Source: Methylobacterium sp. WL119
Lineage (GTDB): Bacteria > Pseudomonadota > Alphaproteobacteria > Rhizobiales > Beijerinckiaceae
DNA length: 64,000 nt
Reading direction: 5' to 3'
Assembly (NCBI RefSeq): GCF_008039875.1
Contig: NZ_VRUU01000001.1
Location: 62,001 to 126,000, forward strand
The stretch's first letter is position 1. Each line of letters begins with the position of its first letter. Under the pieces are notes generated by a model. It saw only the letters and a list, made by a program, of their open reading frames with translations. It was not told where the DNA came from and did not search any database. The position numbers and the translations under genes are program-made. This document shows, piece by piece, positions 45,427-60,746 of this stretch.

Positions 45427-45540
45427 CGAGCAAAAACCCAAACGTGGGAGTTGGACGGGCCGGGCGTTCCGGGCAACACTAGCACGGCAAGCGGACGGCT
45501 TCGCGCCGTTGCGCGGCACGATTGAGCATTATCGGTTAAA

Positions 45541-45558
45541 AGCAAGCTTCCGCTTGCT
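45541..45558 (+). promoter_or_regulatory. Hairpin in galE leader
   Basis: AGCAAGC (45541-45547), loop TTCC, GCTTGCT (45552-45558), a perfect 7-bp stem 29 nt upstream of the galE ATG in the galU-galE divergent region. It may affect translation or act as an operator; function unproven. Confidence 0.4.
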
Positions 45559-45587
45559 GGTTGGCGCGGTTTCTTTCAGGGGCAACG

Positions 45588-46580
45588 ATGGCGGTTCTGG
45601 TCACGGGTGGTGCCGGTTATATCGGCAGTCACATGGTTCTCGCCCTGCAGGATGCCGGGCGGGAGGAGACGGTCGTCCTCGACGACCTCTCCACCGGGTT
45701 CGACTGGGCCCTGCCGCCGGAGGTGAAGCTCGTGCGCGGCGACGTCGGCGACCCCGGCCTCGTCACCGAGACGATTCTGCAGAACCGCGTCGACGCGATC
45801 GCCCATTTCGCCGCCCGCATCGTCGTGCCGGACTCGGTCGCCGACCCGCTGCACTACTATCTCGCCAACACGGTGAAGACGCGCGCGCTGATCGAGACCG
45901 CGGTGCGCACCGGCGTGAAGCACATCATCTTCTCCTCGACCGCCGCGGTCTACGGCGAGCCGGAGACCGTGCCGGTGCCGGAGGACCTCGCGACCAACCC
46001 GATCAACCCCTACGGCCGCTCGAAGCTGATGAGCGAGTGGATGATCCGCGACGCAGCGGCCGCGCACGGCTTCAGCTACGTCATCCTGCGCTACTTCAAC
46101 GTCGCTGGTGCCGACCCGCGCGGGCGCACCGGGCAGTCCACGCCGAACGCCACCCACCTGATCAAGGTCGCGACGCAGGCGGCCCTCGGCCAGCGCCCGC
46201 ATCTCGAGGTGTTCGGCACCGACTACCCGACGCCGGACGGATCGTGCCTGCGCGACTACATCCAGGTCTCCGATCTCGCCGAGGCGCACCGGGTCGCCCT
46301 CGACTACCTGCGCGCCGGCGGCGAGAGCCTGACGCTGAATTGCGGCTACGGCACCGGCTATTCGGTGCTCGAGGTGATCGACACGGTGAAGCGCGTCTCC
46401 GGTCGCGACTTCCCGGTGCGCCTCTCGCCCCGCCGCCCCGGCGATCCGGCGCGGATCGTCGCCGAGGCGTCGCGGATCCGCGAGCAGCTTGGCTGGCGCC
46501 CGAAGCACGATGACCTCGACGCGATCGTGCGCCAAGCGCTCGACTGGGAAGACGCCCTGCCCAAGCGCAACAGGCACTGA
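45588..46580 (+). CDS. galE: UDP-glucose 4-epimerase
   Basis: 330-aa short-chain-dehydrogenase-type epimerase interconverting UDP-glucose and UDP-galactose. The NAD-binding TGGAGYIGSHM is at the N-terminus; the catalytic Ser-Thr and YxxxK are in FSSTAAVYG and NPYGRSK (about 142-146), followed by RYFNVAGADP and the substrate region. ATG 45588 is preceded by CAGGGG. It ends 4 nt before the GTG of the downstream lytic transglycosylase, forming an operon. Confidence 0.95.
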   Translation: MAVLVTGGAGYIGSHMVLALQDAGREETVVLDDLSTGFDWALPPEVKLVRGDVGDPGLVTETILQNRVDAIAHFAARIVVPDSVADPLHYYLANTVKTRALIETAVRTGVKHIIFSSTAAVYGEPETVPVPEDLATNPINPYGRSKLMSEWMIRDAAAAHGFSYVILRYFNVAGADPRGRTGQSTPNATHLIKVATQAALGQRPHLEVFGTDYPTPDGSCLRDYIQVSDLAEAHRVALDYLRAGGESLTLNCGYGTGYSVLEVIDTVKRVSGRDFPVRLSPRRPGDPARIVAEASRIREQLGWRPKHDDLDAIVRQALDWEDALPKRNRH

Positions 46581-46584
46581 GGCC

Positions 46585-47808
46585 GTGCGCCCGATCCGCG
46601 CCGCGCTCCTCGCCCTCTGCTTTTCTGCCGCTCCGGGCGGCTCCCTCGCCGAGCCTGCCGCCGTCGGGCAAGCCGGCCGGGCGGGCGCGTTCCCCAGCTT
46701 CGTCGCGGCTCTCCGCGCGGATGCGCTCGCTAAGGGGATCGCGCCGGCGACCTTCGATGCGGCGTTCCGCGGCGTCGTGCCCGACCCCACGGTGCTCGCC
46801 CGCATCAAGGGGCAGAGCGAGTTCGGGCGGCCGGTGTGGGACTATCTCGTCGGGGCGGTCTCGCCGGCGCGGATCGCCCGCGGCCGGGCCCGTGGAGCAG
46901 CGCTCGGGCCGACCCTCCCGGCGATCGAGGCGCGCTACGGCGTTCCGGCCTCGGTGCTCCTCGCGATCTGGGGCATCGAGTCGGATTTCGGCGCGAGCGG
47001 CGGTTCGGTGCCGACGATCCGCGCGCTGGCGACGCTCGCCGCCGCCCGGCACCGCGGCACGCTGTTTCGCGACGAGTTGCTCGCCGCCCTCGCGATTCAG
47101 CAGCGCGGCGACGTCGCGCCGGACCGGATGCTCGGCAGCTGGGCCGGCGCGATGGGACAGGTGCAGTTCCTGCCCTCGACGTTCCTGACGCACGCGGTCG
47201 ACTTCGACGGGGACGGCCGCAGCGACATCTGGGCGAGCGACGCCGATTCCCTCGCCTCGATCGCCGCCTACCTCAAAGACCTCGGCTGGAATCCCGCGAT
47301 CGCGTGGGGCTACGCCGTCCGCCTGCCCGAGGGCTTCGACCTGACACGCTACGCCGCGGACCTGCCTGAATTCTCGCGCCGCGGCGTCAGCCGGATCGAT
47401 GGCGGCCCATTGCCGGACAAGGGCGGAGCGTCCGTGTTCCTGCCCGGCGGCGCCGGCGGGCCGGCCTTCCTGATCACCGACAACTTCGAGGTGATCCGCG
47501 GCTACAACACCTCGGATTCCTACGCGCTGGCGGTCGGCCATCTCGCCGACCGCCTGGCCGGCGGGCCGCCCCTCGTCGCACCCTGGCCGAGCGCGGCGTC
47601 CCGCCTCGACAAGGCCGGCCTCCAGGCCTTGCAGACGGGCCTCGCCGCGCAGGGCCTCTATGCCGGCGAGGCCGACGGCCGCGCCGGGCCGAAGCTGCGC
47701 GAGGCGATCCGGCGCTACCAGATCCGCGAAGGCCTGACCGCCGACGGCTACGCCACGCCCGCCCTGCGCGACCGTCTCGCGGGCCGGACCGACGCCAGGC
47801 CTCGCTGA
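46585..47808 (+). CDS. MltB-type lytic murein transglycosylase with PG-binding domain
   Basis: 407-aa periplasmic transglycosylase. GTG 46585, 4 nt past galE with gagg upstream, opens on a signal peptide (PIRAALLALCFSAAPGGSLA). The SLT_2 catalytic domain includes LAIWGIESDFGAS with the catalytic Glu, QRGD and GAMGQVQFLPSTFL with DFDGDGRSDIWAS. A C-terminal peptidoglycan-binding helical domain (LQALQTGLAAQGLYAGEADGRAGPKLREAIRRYQ) follows. It cleaves murein to 1,6-anhydro muropeptides, acting in wall turnover. Confidence 0.9.
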   Translation: MRPIRAALLALCFSAAPGGSLAEPAAVGQAGRAGAFPSFVAALRADALAKGIAPATFDAAFRGVVPDPTVLARIKGQSEFGRPVWDYLVGAVSPARIARGRARGAALGPTLPAIEARYGVPASVLLAIWGIESDFGASGGSVPTIRALATLAAARHRGTLFRDELLAALAIQQRGDVAPDRMLGSWAGAMGQVQFLPSTFLTHAVDFDGDGRSDIWASDADSLASIAAYLKDLGWNPAIAWGYAVRLPEGFDLTRYAADLPEFSRRGVSRIDGGPLPDKGGASVFLPGGAGGPAFLITDNFEVIRGYNTSDSYALAVGHLADRLAGGPPLVAPWPSAASRLDKAGLQALQTGLAAQGLYAGEADGRAGPKLREAIRRYQIREGLTADGYATPALRDRLAGRTDARPR

Positions 47809-48153
47809 GGCCAACCCGTCGAGGCCCGGACCTCGCGCCGCACGGCGGCGTTCCGCCGGGCCTCTGGGATCCCGGTCTATGCGATCCGGCATGACAGCCG
47901 TCCCGAAATGTCCGTCGCGCCGTTCTGGACACAGGAGGAGGCTCCGATGATCGGGCGTTTTATGAGGGACGCCCGCGTGTTGCATAGTCGACCGCGCTTC
48001 GCGCGAGCCGGCATCCACCGCGCCTGAAGGCGCTCTCAAGACACGTCCGATCCGAGTGGGCATGACGTCGAACCGTCCGGCGATGCCGGCCGCCAAGGGC
48101 GCGGCATCATCGATCGCCGGCCCCGACGGCGCGTCGGCTCGAGATCCAAACGA
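47809..48153. other. Gene-free interval
   Basis: 345 nt between convergent genes. An inverted repeat GAGGCCCGG (47821-47829)/CCGGGCCTC (47856-47864) just after the transglycosylase stop may end that transcript, though no T-run follows. A second small stem GGGCGT/ACGCCC spans 47953-47974. No gene, tRNA or convincing promoter is seen. Confidence 0.5.
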
Positions 48154-49161
48154 TCAGGCGCCACGCCGATCCCTGGTCAAGATCACCCCCGTCATGCCGT
48201 CGAGGGTCCCGATGAAATCGATGCCGGCGCCTTCCAGGGCTCGACGCATCGCCAAGCGGGTTCGCGGCTGCACCGTCCCGACCTCCTCCTCCAGGCGCCG
48301 GATGCTCGAGACAGAGACGCCGGCGGCCCGAGCCAGATCCACGACGGACCAGCGCAGCATTGCGCGGGCTCCGCGCACGAGCGTCCCGGTGATCTCAGGC
48401 GACGAGAATCGACCGCTGGGCGGTATCTTCTGCATGATCCCGATCCACTCGCGCACCGAACCATCGGCATCGTGGAGGGGTATGGTGTGGTTGCTGTACC
48501 AATGGACCGTCCCGTCCGCGCGGAGAACACGGTGATCCGCCTCGTAAGGCGTGCCGTGCTCCATCGCCGTTCGCCATGCCGACTCGATCCGTGCCCGATC
48601 CTCCGGGTGGATCGCGGCGAGCCAACCGTCGCCCTGCATCTCCGGGCCCGTCTGCCCGGTCAGGACCTGCCATGTCGGGCTTGGCCGCGCCTTCCCATCC
48701 GGAGCCGTCGTCCAGACCACGGCCGCGATGGCATGAACGAGGCCGCGATAGCGTGCGGTGCTCTGCTCGGCGAGCAGACGCGCCTCGTGCGGGCCGGTCA
48801 CGTCGAAGGCGATGCCCTCGGCACGCATTGGCCGATGGGCGTCGTCGAGAACGATCTGGGCCTTGACCGAAACCCAGCGCACGGTGTGGTCGGGACGCAC
48901 AAGCCGGACCGTGCGGTCGATCGCCCGGCCGCTGTAGAGCATGTCGAACAGCTCGCCGAGGGCTTCGCGATCGTCCGGGTGGAGAAGTCGGTCGAGCAGG
49001 CCGAGGAGGCTCTCGTCCGAAGGCAGGCCGGTGATGTGGGCGAGACCCAGCGAGCCGCTCATTTCGCCGGTCCGCAGGTTGAGGGACCAGACGCCGACCT
49101 GGCCGGTCGCCTCGAGAAGGTTGAGCAACTGGTAGGAGGATGCATGGCGTCGGGCGGGCAT
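48154..49161 (-). CDS. PAS-PAS sensor with C-terminal HTH (XRE-like) domain
   Basis: About 335-aa one-component regulator. Two PAS/PAC domains are clear: first ATGQVGVWSLNLRTGEMSGSLGLAHITG to WVSVKAQIVLDDAHRPMRAEGIAFDVT; second AIAAVVWTTAPDGK to the PAC end NHTIPLHDADGSVREWIGIMQ. The last roughly 70 residues, TGTLVRGARAMLRWSVVDLARAAGVSVSSIRRLEEEVGTV, form an XRE-type helix-turn-helix. Sensing then directly DNA-binding without a kinase domain is unusual. The start is uncertain: ATG 49161 (taken here), ATG 49239, or GTG 49323. It is divergent from a chemoreceptor gene. Confidence 0.82.
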   Translation of the reverse strand: MPARRHASSYQLLNLLEATGQVGVWSLNLRTGEMSGSLGLAHITGLPSDESLLGLLDRLLHPDDREALGELFDMLYSGRAIDRTVRLVRPDHTVRWVSVKAQIVLDDAHRPMRAEGIAFDVTGPHEARLLAEQSTARYRGLVHAIAAVVWTTAPDGKARPSPTWQVLTGQTGPEMQGDGWLAAIHPEDRARIESAWRTAMEHGTPYEADHRVLRADGTVHWYSNHTIPLHDADGSVREWIGIMQKIPPSGRFSSPEITGTLVRGARAMLRWSVVDLARAAGVSVSSIRRLEEEVGTVQPRTRLAMRRALEGAGIDFIGTLDGMTGVILTRDRRGA

Positions 49162-49442
49162 CGCCCGACTTGGCCAGACGCTCCGTCGGAACGCAACGTC
49201 GAGCCGGGGCGAAAGAGTGCATATCGCTCTTTTATTCATCGCTCGGAGTCGAACCGAGCGGTTTGCGCTCTCGGACGGTGTCGTTCGCAAGCCGGAAACG
49301 CGCATTGTGAGACGTGCGGTCAATCATGCATCCATGAAAATCTTCTATCTTCCGAGACGTCCGTGATGGTCGTCGCGATGTCGCGTCGCAGGTCTGTCGT
49401 CCGGATTGTTGATGTTCTCAAGAATTCGGGGGATTTATCATC

Positions 49443-51125
49443 ATGCGTTGGACGATCGGAAAGAAACTTGGTGCTTCGGGCGTGATCGGAGTCCTGCTCG
49501 CCACGGCCCTCGTCATGAACCAGTGGATCAGCGCCCAGCATATCATCGACGCGAACGCCGCGGCCGGACGCGAGCAGATCATCCTTGCAGGCATCCAGCA
49601 GACCCGCCTCTCGCACGCGGAGCTTCAAGCGGCAGTCGGCGACATCCGCACCGCGGAAACCACCGAGCAGGTCGCCCGCGTCGCCGAGCGCATCCGCGCC
49701 GGCAAGGCAACCGGCGCAGCGGCGCTCGACGAGCCGATCCGGATCGCGCTCATCCCGGGCGTTCTTCAGGACCTTCGGACGAATCTCGTCACCTACGCCG
49801 ACCTCGCGGCATCGCTGGCCGACATCATCCGCTTCGAAAATGGCGCGCGGTCCGTCGACGGGAACAGGCTGTCGCGGATCGTCGCCGAGCAGCAGCGCGT
49901 GAACACGCTGTTGAACGAGGCGGGAACGGAATCGGTCGCCAATGCCCAGCGCTTCGCGGACGAGGCGCGGCGGAACACGGTCGCGACCGCCGAGTCCGCC
50001 AACCGGATCGGGCTCGCCATCGGCGGCACCGTCATCCTCGTCCTGATCGGCTCGGCCGTGTTCTCGGCCCTCTCGATCGGCCGCCCGATCCGCCAGCTCG
50101 CCGCCTGCGTGAGCGCCATCGCGCGGGGCGCCACGGCGGCCGAGGTGCCCGCGACCCGGCGCGGCGACGAGCTGGGGGCGATGGCCGTCTCGGTGCAGGT
50201 GTTCAAGGAGAACCTGATCCGCACGCAGGCCTTGGAGGAGGAGATGTCCCAGGGGCGGTTGGCGGCGGAGCGGCAGCGCCAGGCCGGGATGCGGCAGATG
50301 GCCGACGCCTTCGAAGCGGCCGTCGGCGGCATCGTCGGGCAGGTCTCGTCGGCGGCCACCGAGTTGCAGGCGACGGCCCAGCAGATGACCGCGACCGCCG
50401 GCGACACGGCGGCGCAGTCGGGCACCGTGGCAGCGGCGGCCACGCAGGCAGCGGACAACGTGAGCACGGTGGCCATCGCCGCCGAGCAACTCGGATCCTC
50501 GGTGCAGGAGATCGGACGGCAGATGTCCAGCTCGTCCGAGCTGGCGCGAGCCGCCGTGGTGGACGCCGATCAGACGGCGCGGCTGGTGCAGGAGCTCAGC
50601 CACGCCGCCGAGCAGATCGGGGCCATGGTCGGGATGATCTCCAACATCGCCTCGCAGACCAACCTGCTCGCCCTGAACGCCACGATCGAGGCCGCGCGTG
50701 CCGGTGAGGCTGGCCGCGGCTTCGCGGTCGTCGCGACGGAGGTGAAGGAGTTGGCCGGCCAGACGGCCAAGGCCACCGAGGAGATCAGCCAACGCATCGG
50801 GCACGTGCAACACGTGACCGATCAGGCCGTGAGCGCGATCGGCGGCATCACGACCCGGATCCGCGAGATCAATGCGGTGGCCGCGACGATCGCGGCGGCC
50901 GTCGAGGAGCAGGGAGCGGCGACCCAGGAGATCGTGCGCAACGTCGCACAGGCCTCGGCCGGTGCGAGCGAGGTCACGGCCCACATCGCGGGCGTGGCGC
51001 GCGCGTCGGAGGACACGGGCGCTGCCGCGACCCAAGTCCTGGCGTCGAGTTCCGAGCTGTCGCGCCAATCCGAACGCCTCGGCGCGGAGGTCGCGCACTT
51101 CCTAGCCACCGTCCGCGCCGCCTGA
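49443..51125 (+). CDS. Methyl-accepting chemotaxis protein
   Basis: 560-aa transmembrane chemoreceptor. TM1 is about residues 10-28 ([20 protein letters not shown]), a periplasmic helical sensor domain spans 30-190, and TM2 ([24 protein letters not shown]) lies near 195-215. A HAMP domain follows, then a signalling hairpin with the conserved tip [37 protein letters not shown]. The C-terminus carries no obvious CheR-binding pentapeptide. ATG 49443. Divergent from the PAS-PAS-HTH gene. The ligand is unknown. Confidence 0.93.
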   Translation: MRWTIGKKLGASGVIGVLLATALVMNQWISAQHIIDANAAAGREQIILAGIQQTRLSHAELQAAVGDIRTAETTEQVARVAERIRAGKATGAAALDEPIRIALIPGVLQDLRTNLVTYADLAASLADIIRFENGARSVDGNRLSRIVAEQQRVNTLLNEAGTESVANAQRFADEARRNTVATAESANRIGLAIGGTVILVLIGSAVFSALSIGRPIRQLAACVSAIARGATAAEVPATRRGDELGAMAVSVQVFKENLIRTQALEEEMSQGRLAAERQRQAGMRQMADAFEAAVGGIVGQVSSAATELQATAQQMTATAGDTAAQSGTVAAAATQAADNVSTVAIAAEQLGSSVQEIGRQMSSSSELARAAVVDADQTARLVQELSHAAEQIGAMVGMISNIASQTNLLALNATIEAARAGEAGRGFAVVATEVKELAGQTAKATEEISQRIGHVQHVTDQAVSAIGGITTRIREINAVAATIAAAVEEQGAATQEIVRNVAQASAGASEVTAHIAGVARASEDTGAAATQVLASSSELSRQSERLGAEVAHFLATVRAA

Positions 51126-51155
51126 AACCCCGTCGACGCGTTCGTCGGCCCGTTT

Positions 51156-51200
51156 CCCTCATCCTCGCGGTGCCGCTTCGGCGTCTGCGAAGGATGAGGG
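51156..51200. repeat. Palindromic repeat (CCCTCATCCT type)
   Basis: CCCTCATCCT (51156-51165) and AGGATGAGGG (51191-51200) are perfect 10-bp arms. The 25-nt loop contains a second stem GCCG-CTT-CGGC. This is the common Rhizobiales intergenic palindrome that starts CCCTCATCCT and ends AGGATGAGGG. It lies 30 nt after the chemoreceptor stop. The remaining gap to 51402 holds only a ribosome site for the next gene. Confidence 0.75.
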
Positions 51201-51402
51201 GGCCGAACGATCGGGTCTCGTCGGAAGACCGACGCTCTCAGGGTCGAATGGCCGCCCGTCATCGGTCACGGAACCGCCGTCGCGCCATCGTGGGCACAGG
51301 AGACCGCCGGCGCTCGGGAGGTTTCGCGGGAGACTCTTAGACGCGGCGCGGCCGCTCCGCTATGGTCGCCCGCGGGTCGAGACCCGCGGCACCGGAGGGC
51401 GC

Positions 51403-52800
51403 ATGAGACGCGACGCGACAAACCGAGCCGACGCGGCAGCCGCCAAGGCGCGCCGCCTCGTTCTGGCGCTCGGGGCCGGCCTCGCGCTTCCGCTCGTCCT
51501 CCTGCCGCCGTCGCCGGCCGAGGCGCAGTGGGGCGACAGCTACGACCAGCCGCGCCGACGCGGCCGCGACGCCTATTACCGCGAGGACGACGGCTATGCC
51601 CGCGCGCCGCGCCGCGCCGCGCCGGAGCCCGAGCAGCGCCAGTTCTACTGGCCGTGGGAAGACCGGCCGAGCCCGCCGGAGCCGCGGCAGGCGGCCCCGA
51701 CCTATCGGCCGCCGCGCGTGCGACCGCCCGCCAGCGCGGAGACCGGCCGCCAGCTTCGGCGTCCGCAGACCCGGCCGGCGCCCACGGTCGCGGCGTCGGC
51801 GCCGGCCGTGAAGAAGACGGAGGCGAAGGTCCAGATCGCGGTGTTCGGCGATTCGCTGGCCGACCATCTCAGCCGCGGGTTGGACGACGTGTTCGAGGAC
51901 ACCGCCGACGTCGCGGTGATCGACCGCGCCAAGGCCGACAGCGGCCTCGTGCGCAGGGACGTCGTCGATTGGCCGAAGGCCGCAGAGGACTACCTGAAGG
52001 CGAACCCGAAGGTCGGCTATGCCGTGGTCATGCTCGGCGCCAACGATCGCCAGCCGATGCGCGACGGGGACCAGACCCTCGATCCGCTCTCTGACCGCTG
52101 GCGCGAGGTCTACCGAACCCGCGTGGACGCACTGGTGAAGGTCTTCACCGACCGGAAGATTCCGCTCGTCTGGGTCGGCGCCCCGCCGATGCGCAGCGAG
52201 AGCCTGACGCGCGACCTCGGCAGCCTCAACGAGATCGTCCGGGATGCCGTGACCAAGGCGGGGGGCACCTACGTCGATGTCGGGCCGGGCTTCTCCGACG
52301 ACCGCAACCACTACACCGCCACGGGACCGGACCTCGACGGGCAGAGCGCCAAGCTCCGCACCGCCGACGGCGTGCACTTCACCCATGCCGGCGCCCGCAA
52401 GCTCGCGCATTTCGCCGACGTGGAGCTGAAGCGCCTGATGGGTGCGACGGCGCCCACCGCGCCCGAGCAGCCGGCCGCCGCCGTCTCGGCCCTGCCCGCG
52501 ACGCCGCTCGACGGGGCACCGGCGACGACCTTCGACGACGTCACCGCGATTGACAGGCAGATCACGGCGATGTTGCCGAGCCTGCCCGAGCCGCCCGGCG
52601 TCCCGGCCCTCCCCGTCAAGCCGGCGGCGGGGCCGGTCGTCCCGCTCGGCCGGATCGAGCTGTCGCCCGGCGGCGTCCTGGTCAGCGGTCGACCGCGCGA
52701 CGGCGACGCCACCGGCACGGTCGAGCGCGCGCTCCAGCGCGGGGCGGCACCGCTGCCGCAGCCCGGCCGCGCCGACGATTTCCGCTGGCCGCCGGGCTGA
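51403..52800 (+). CDS. SGNH hydrolase-like DUF459 protein, secreted
   Basis: 465-aa protein with a signal peptide (RRLVLALGAGLALPLVLLPPSPAEA). An Arg/Pro/Tyr-rich disordered stretch (45-130) precedes an SGNH fold: QIAVFGDSLADHLS (nucleophile Ser), VMLGANDRQP (Asn), and HFTHAGARK (catalytic His with Asp upstream). The C-terminus is Pro/Ala-rich. DUF459 proteins are periplasmic acyl/acetyl-hydrolase-like with uncertain substrates, possibly envelope glycans. ATG 51403 follows GGAGG. It converges with gltD. Confidence 0.85.
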   Translation: MRRDATNRADAAAAKARRLVLALGAGLALPLVLLPPSPAEAQWGDSYDQPRRRGRDAYYREDDGYARAPRRAAPEPEQRQFYWPWEDRPSPPEPRQAAPTYRPPRVRPPASAETGRQLRRPQTRPAPTVAASAPAVKKTEAKVQIAVFGDSLADHLSRGLDDVFEDTADVAVIDRAKADSGLVRRDVVDWPKAAEDYLKANPKVGYAVVMLGANDRQPMRDGDQTLDPLSDRWREVYRTRVDALVKVFTDRKIPLVWVGAPPMRSESLTRDLGSLNEIVRDAVTKAGGTYVDVGPGFSDDRNHYTATGPDLDGQSAKLRTADGVHFTHAGARKLAHFADVELKRLMGATAPTAPEQPAAAVSALPATPLDGAPATTFDDVTAIDRQITAMLPSLPEPPGVPALPVKPAAGPVVPLGRIELSPGGVLVSGRPRDGDATGTVERALQRGAAPLPQPGRADDFRWPPG

Positions 52801-52816
52801 ACGCCCGGCGAAAACC

Positions 52817-54250
<1,434 letters not shown>

Positions 54251-54298
54251 CGGGATGCTCAGCGTCGGTAGCGAAAAATCGGTGGTGCCGCGATCGGG

Positions 54299-54946
54299 TC
54301 AGCGACCGGCGGCGGTGGCGATAGCGTCGGGTTCGATCCGGAACGCGACCTTGCATCGGTCGAGCCAATCCCGGATCGCGGGCCTCGCGGCCAGATCGAA
54401 TCCACCCTCGTCGGCCCACTGGGTGTAGGCGAACAGGGCGACGTCGGCGATGGTCGCGTCGTCGCCCACGAACCAGCCCGTTCCGGCGAGATGCCGCTCC
54501 ATCAGGTCGAGCGCCGCCTCGCCGCGCGCGACCCTGGCCGGATCGCGGGCCTCGCGCCGCACGCCGCGGAACTTCATCTCCGCCCGGCAGACCGCGACCG
54601 CCGGCTCGTGGCTGTACTGCTCCCAGAACAGCCACTGATCGACCGTCGCCGCCGCGAAGGCATCGTCCGGCAGCAACGCGCTGCCGCGGGCGAGGTAGCG
54701 GATGATCGCGTTCGACTGCGCGAGCCGACGCCCGTCCGCGAACGCCACGCCCGGGATCTGGCCTGCCGGAAACAGAGCGAGGTAGGCGGGCGTCCGGCTC
54801 TCGCCCTTCAGCGCGTCGACCTGAACCCATTCGTAGGCGAGGCCGAGCCGATCGGCGACGATCTTGATCTTCAGGCAATTGCCCGAGGTGAGATCGCCGT
54901 AGATCCGCATGGCGGCAGGTGGGATCGTCGCAAGCGTCGCCGTCAT
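54299..54946 (-). CDS. Glutathione S-transferase family protein
   Basis: 215-aa GST. The thioredoxin-fold domain MRIYGDLTSGNCLKIKIVADRLGLAYEWVQVD and the glutathione-binding PAGQIPGVAFADGRRLAQSNAIIRYLA are standard; the helical domain ends FVGDDATIADVALFAYTQWADEGG, which carries the N-capping Asp motif. Cys in SGNCLK fits beta-class-like usage. ATG 54946 follows GGGGGGA; another in-frame ATG 27 nt upstream has none. It lies between gltD and the BrnA gene, within the glutamate synthase locus. Confidence 0.9.
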   Translation of the reverse strand: MTATLATIPPAAMRIYGDLTSGNCLKIKIVADRLGLAYEWVQVDALKGESRTPAYLALFPAGQIPGVAFADGRRLAQSNAIIRYLARGSALLPDDAFAAATVDQWLFWEQYSHEPAVAVCRAEMKFRGVRREARDPARVARGEAALDLMERHLAGTGWFVGDDATIADVALFAYTQWADEGGFDLAARPAIRDWLDRCKVAFRIEPDAIATAAGR

Positions 54947-55009
54947 GTCGTCCCCCCTCGCGATGTCCGCCATCGCTCGCGTGTTTCGTTGGGCCGTCCG
55001 TCGGCCGGC

Positions 55010-55300
55010 TCAGAGCCGGTCGGAATGCTCGCGCAACCATTCCTTGAGCGCGGTCTCGATCCGTATCTGCCAGCCTGGCCCTCCGGCTCGGAACCGCTCG
55101 ACGAGATCGGTGGGAAGCACCAACCGTTCAGTCTCGCCGGGACGGTGCCCGCGCTCGATCAGGCGGCCGCCGACGAAACGATCGGCCTTCTCGAACCAAG
55201 CCTCGTCCAGTTCCGGCGCGTCGTCCGGATCCCAGCCGATCTCGTCGGGGTTCAGCGGTCGGTCAGCCGCGTTCGCGATAGCGCGCTTGCTCTCGGTCAT
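55010..55300 (-). CDS. brnA: BrnA-family antitoxin
   Basis: 96-aa antitoxin of the BrnT/BrnA type II system. The family pattern is visible: a Asp/Glu-rich middle (DEIGWDPDDAPELDEAWFEKADRF), KPxK-like LIERGHRPGETERLVLPTDLVERFRAGGPGWQIRIETALKEWLREH, which is the ribbon-helix-helix DNA-binding end. It overlaps the brnT 3' end by 38 nt in another frame. BrnA neutralises BrnT and autorepresses the pair. Confidence 0.88.
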   Translation of the reverse strand: MTESKRAIANAADRPLNPDEIGWDPDDAPELDEAWFEKADRFVGGRLIERGHRPGETERLVLPTDLVERFRAGGPGWQIRIETALKEWLREHSDRL

Positions 55301-55532
55301 TGGCCTTCCTCATGCTGATGATCCGGCGAGTATGATCCCGTTCGGTCCAAACGACGACCACCATCCGTCCGTCGAGCATTCCCACCGTGATCGATCGCGC
55401 CTCGCGGTAGTCCATCCGCTCGTCCCTGAAGGTCGTCACCGCGGCGGCGAAGACTTCAGGGGTGCGTGCGAAATCGAGGCCCCTCTCGCGCAACGTCACC
55501 AGACGCTTCGCGGGATCGAACGTGATCTCCAT
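55263..55532 (-). CDS. brnT: BrnT-family ribonuclease toxin
   Basis: 89-aa BrnT toxin, a RelE-like ribonuclease in this family. Signature: MEITFDPAKRLVTLRERGLDFARTPEVFA, DERMDYREARSITVGMLDGRMVVVVWTERDHTRRIISMRKANDREQARY, with the catalytic His/Arg cluster near DHTRRIISMRKA. The length is normal. It lies 25 nt after gltB on the same strand and just upstream of brnA, the usual toxin-first order. Confidence 0.9.
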   Translation of the reverse strand: MEITFDPAKRLVTLRERGLDFARTPEVFAAAVTTFRDERMDYREARSITVGMLDGRMVVVVWTERDHTRRIISMRKANDREQARYRERG

Positions 55533-55557
55533 CGACCGGCACGAGGCCGGCGCGCGC

Positions 55558-60351
<4,794 letters not shown>

Positions 60352-60602
60352 GCCCGGCGCTCAAGCGAGGCCGGGCCAGTCATCTTGTCTCGTCGGGTCT
60401 CGGGAGGGTCCTCGGTGGAGGAAGCGCCCGCTACCCGCGGGCTCGCACCGGCCCGATGTCAGCCGGCGTGGGCCCGGATCGCCTCTGCGGCGACCGGCTC
60501 GCGATCTCGTTTCGACGTCACGATGGTCACGTCCCGAAACCCTCTGCCCAGGCCTGAACGGCCCCACCGCGCGGCATCGTTCGCACGCGCGCACTAGAAA
60601 TG

Positions 60603-60619
60603 GGACAGTCATACTGTCC
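60603..60619. promoter_or_regulatory. Candidate operator: 7-bp palindrome with 3-nt spacer
   Basis: GGACAGT-CAT-ACTGTCC is a perfect inverted repeat within an A/T-richer patch about 250 nt upstream of gltB. Its symmetry suggests a dimeric DNA-binding protein. No regulator for it is identifiable here. Confidence 0.45.
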
Positions 60620-60686
60620 TAACGCTGCAAACTGGCAGATTTCAAAAATTCCAGCAAGGGCCCCGCGGGACCAAAAGCGGCGTTTT

Positions 60687-60746
60687 GATGCCGCATCCCA
60701 TGCCGGATCCCATGTCCGGTCCCATGTCCGCCCCCATACCGGATCG
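60687..60746. repeat. Five 12-nt tandem repeats
   Basis: Degenerate units approximating catgtccggtcc or catgccggatcc repeat five times (60687-60698, 60699-60710, 60711-60722, 60723-60734, 60735-60746). In one direction a frame would give repeats of the form MSGP/MSAP, in the other DMGP/GMGC, but no gene is supported. Confidence 0.7.
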
